IMG/VR virus record: IMGVR_UViG_3300027759_004016
Span: 1-39,613 of that record
Direction: 5' to 3' (one strand)
Source: a virus
DNA: 39,613 nt
Each line of letters starts with the position of its first letter. Position 1 is the stretch's first letter. Below the pieces are notes generated by a model. The model searched no databases. It saw only the letters and a list, made by a program, of their open reading frames with translations, and was not told the origin of the DNA. Below, in pieces: positions 38,128 to 39,613 of the stretch. A program made the translations under genes and the position numbers.

Positions 38128-38379
38128 ATGAGATACCATTTTAAATATCGTGTTGTAACCGATATATCCAGCATGGAAAATGCTGAGATCGACGAGCAGG
38201 GTCGACAGATCCTGCTGAAGACCAACAACTACGAGACTGCACGAAAAGAGTGCATTCAGTGGGCAGCCTACGATGACATTCAGGTTTGGTTGTTGGGACC
38301 ACACGGGCAGAAGCTTTGGGACTGTGACGGTGCCGCAGAAGCCTTTGGGCGTTTTCCAAAGACTGCTGAATTGGCATAA
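38128..38379 (+). CDS. Small hypothetical protein
   Basis: An 83-residue protein; ATG 38128 with AAGGAGAACAAA. It has RYHFKYRVVTDISSMENAEID, ETARKECIQWAAYDDIQVWL and GPHGQKLWDCDG. The alternating strand-helix pattern suggests a compact alpha/beta fold. No family recognised. Confidence 0.75.
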   Translation: MRYHFKYRVVTDISSMENAEIDEQGRQILLKTNNYETARKECIQWAAYDDIQVWLLGPHGQKLWDCDGAAEAFGRFPKTAELA

Positions 38380-38388
38380 ACTCAGTGG

Positions 38389-38417
38389 TTGACCAATAAA
38401 CACCAATCTGTTATAAT
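38389..38417 (+). promoter_or_regulatory. Sigma70-type promoter, phage promoter family copy 4
   Basis: TTGACC at 38389-38394, 17-base spacer, TATAAT at 38412-38417. The -10 box ends 6 bases before ATG 38424, so the message would begin at the start codon (leaderless). Confidence 0.88.
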
Positions 38418-38423
38418 TACAAC

Positions 38424-38573
38424 ATGAAAACACTAGCCTTCACTATACAACTTCCTCGCCAACGCCGTCGTGCGGTGGAGTTGTATAGTCGCGACACTCC
38501 GTTTAAACCCAAGGTTGAACAGAACAAGACAGTGTACAACCGCAAAGTCAAACATCGGAACCGTGATGAATAA
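38424..38573 (+). CDS. 49-residue basic protein
   Basis: Short gene, ATG 38424 to TAA 38571-38573. The protein is Arg/Lys-rich (LPRQRRRAVELYSRDTPFKP, NRKVKHRNRDE). A similar tiny protein with RRRAVExYxRDTPFK occurs in related phages (recall). It could bind nucleic acid. No Shine-Dalgarno; the promoter position suggests leaderless translation. It overlaps the next start by 8 bases. Confidence 0.72.
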   Translation: MKTLAFTIQLPRQRRRAVELYSRDTPFKPKVEQNKTVYNRKVKHRNRDE

Positions 38574-38814
38574 ACTGTTAGCAGTGTTATTGACTGTGGC
38601 TGTGGTAGGCTGTGCAAGTCAGCCTTACCGCCCGCCCTTGGACATCAGTACCATACCAAATGACTGTGCCAACAAGAATTCTCTTATTGCTTGGCTTGAC
38701 CGCCAGGCCGCAATCCCTCAGCAAGCATTAGAATCAAAGGAAGACTATGTTAGAAGCCGTGGACAAATTCGCTCGCGTATTTGGAGCCTGCGTTATTACT
38801 GTCAGCCTGTGTAG
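38566..38814 (+). CDS. Small lipoprotein
   Basis: An 82-residue protein with a lipoprotein signal peptide: MNKLLAVLLTVAVVGC with lipobox VVGC. The mature part (ASQPYRPPLDISTIPNDCANK, IRSRIWSLRYYCQPV) has two further cysteines. Start ATG 38566 lies within the end of the 49-residue gene. Likely anchored in the host outer membrane; function unknown, superinfection exclusion or lysis are candidates. Confidence 0.78.
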   Translation: MNKLLAVLLTVAVVGCASQPYRPPLDISTIPNDCANKNSLIAWLDRQAAIPQQALESKEDYVRSRGQIRSRIWSLRYYCQPV

Positions 38815-39049
38815 TGGATGTGCAACAGGCACACCAACTGCTCAACCTAAAGCACAAGATTTAAATTATTTTCAAGTTGATTGTAAAATTGTTGATCAAC
38901 AACGAGCCTTGCTGGAAAGCATGCGCCCCAGTCAGGAAGAAATTGCCTGGAACAAGTTGAATCCATTTGCAGAAAAGCATGGAGATATTATTACTCAAAT
39001 TAATTTCAATTTGAATCGATTGAACTACTGTGATAGGCCATACTCATGA
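38747..39049 (+). CDS. Second small lipoprotein, overlapping the first out of frame
   Basis: A 100-residue protein whose first 68 bases overlap the previous gene in another frame. AAGGAAGACT precedes ATG 38747. It has the hydrophobic segment VFGACVITVSLCSGC with a lipobox-like CSGC (position -3 is Cys, so less typical), then a helical part (DQQRALLESMRPSQEEI). The tail has YCDRPYS. It overlaps the next gene by ATGA. Probably exported and lipid-anchored. Confidence 0.72.
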   Translation: MLEAVDKFARVFGACVITVSLCSGCATGTPTAQPKAQDLNYFQVDCKIVDQQRALLESMRPSQEEIAWNKLNPFAEKHGDIITQINFNLNRLNYCDRPYS

Positions 39050-39606
39050 AAAGACTATTTGCTCTTGCACTAATTCCTGCCACTGTGTTGGCATCTGACT
39101 GTGTGTTACAAGATCGTACTGTGAGCCGCAGTGCAGTGACCATCTCAGAGCGTAGCCGAATCACACCTGAAGTTGTGCCCTCAGTCAACAACGGCAAAAA
39201 GTGCATGGTCACATTCCGTGTACGCATTGGCGCAGACTGGCACAGTGCTCATGGCGAGTATGAGTGGGCCGGAGACCGTCCCCGAGAAGAAGCCTGTGCT
39301 GTGGCAGTGACCCGTGCGGAAAGTGAAGTGCGTGAACGAGTAGGAAAACTACAAACTGTAAATGAAAAAACAATGATATGCTCGGATCGTCCAGACTTGG
39401 ATGCACTACGAAGCACCAATCCTGGAACTGTTGCGGAACTGCACCAGTTTAGACCGCATCCAGATTTTCCGAGAGAATTTTGGCATAATGGCGCACCCTG
39501 CAGATACTTTTTGGACAGTGCTTATGTCCGATCGGATGTGCGCACCTTTCAAGGAGTGATCTGCAAAATCCATGACTCAAAATGGGTTGTGGTGGATAAA
39601 TGGTAG
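39046..39606 (+). CDS. Exported protein of unknown function
   Basis: A 186-residue protein with the signal peptide MKRLFALALIPATVLA, cleavage before SDC. The mature part has six cysteines (SDCVLQD, GKKCMVTF, EEACAVAV, MICSDRP, APCRYFL, VICKIHD), suggesting disulphides in the periplasm. VTFRVRIGADWHSAHGEYEWAG suggests beta structure. No family recognised. It ends TAG 39604-39606, directly before another TTGACC box. With the two lipoproteins it forms a three-gene envelope cluster. Confidence 0.8.
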   Translation: MKRLFALALIPATVLASDCVLQDRTVSRSAVTISERSRITPEVVPSVNNGKKCMVTFRVRIGADWHSAHGEYEWAGDRPREEACAVAVTRAESEVRERVGKLQTVNEKTMICSDRPDLDALRSTNPGTVAELHQFRPHPDFPREFWHNGAPCRYFLDSAYVRSDVRTFQGVICKIHDSKWVVVDKW

Positions 39607-39612
39607 TTGACC
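39607..39612 (+). promoter_or_regulatory. -35 box of a further family promoter, cut by window end
   Basis: TTGACC followed by A, directly after a stop codon, as in the other family members. The -10 box would lie beyond the window. Confidence 0.5.
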
Positions 39613-39613
39613 A

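Noticed and set aside
38566-39049. Rz/Rz1-type spanin pair
   Set aside because: Both overlapping products look like lipoproteins; no inner-membrane coiled-coil Rz partner is seen, so the overlap alone is not enough.

Overview
The window looks like part of the genome of a large tailed double-stranded DNA bacteriophage, most likely a T4-like myovirus from water. Genes are densely packed, with many ATGA/TAATG overlaps and no gap over 300 bases. It carries a PAAR spike tip, a pectate-lyase-type tail fibre, class Ia NrdA/NrdB with a glutaredoxin, an ATP-dependent DNA ligase, a UV-damage endonuclease and many short phage-type ORFs. The encoded porin is of the betaproteobacterial (Burkholderiales) type and the Hsp20 is IbpA-like, so a betaproteobacterial host is the best guess (inference). 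No tRNA, CRISPR array, insertion sequence or integrase was seen.

Layout. (1) 1-3033: IscU (cut by the window edge), a radical SAM enzyme with an apparent B12-type N-terminal domain, IscA and a PD-(D/E)XK exonuclease; an Fe-S assembly pair flanks an Fe-S enzyme. (2) 3053-14149: tail fibre, nrdA / methyltransferase / nrdB / glutaredoxin, a second methyltransferase, an SGNH-like protein, PAAR and two probable structural proteins. (3) 14146-19152: two near-identical sigma70-type promoters driving very small genes, then DNA ligase, a gamma-glutamylcyclotransferase-like protein and small unknowns. (4) 19149-24751: a promoter and a possible structured RNA, a coiled-coil membrane protein, then a protein-quality-control and translation cluster: ClpX, ribosomal protein bS21, Hsp20 (behind a candidate ROSE-type RNA thermometer) and ClpS. 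(5) 24748-32708, mostly minus strand: class III aminotransferase, small exported protein, glycosyltransferase (Agt-like), PlcP-like metallophosphoesterase, porin, PstS, a 50-residue protein and a glycosyltransferase-like protein. (6) 32709-39613: UDP-sugar dehydrogenase, oxygenase-like protein, amidinotransferase, UvdE, a lysine-rich membrane-anchored protein, a phasin-like protein, more promoter-driven small genes and three exported proteins.

The strongest finding is a phosphate-stress module. The plcP-agt pair is known in bacteria for replacing membrane phospholipids with glycolipids under phosphate starvation. It lies about 3 kb from pstS, and both transcription units are preceded by a two-repeat Pho-box-like element (7-bp repeats, 4-bp gap) followed exactly 10 bp later by the same TTAAATAAT. 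This suggests that host PhoB, or a mimic, switches on viral phosphate uptake and lipid remodelling together. A second theme is control of host protein turnover and translation (ClpX, ClpS, Hsp20, bS21). All functional statements come from reading the sequence and recalling protein families; no search was run.
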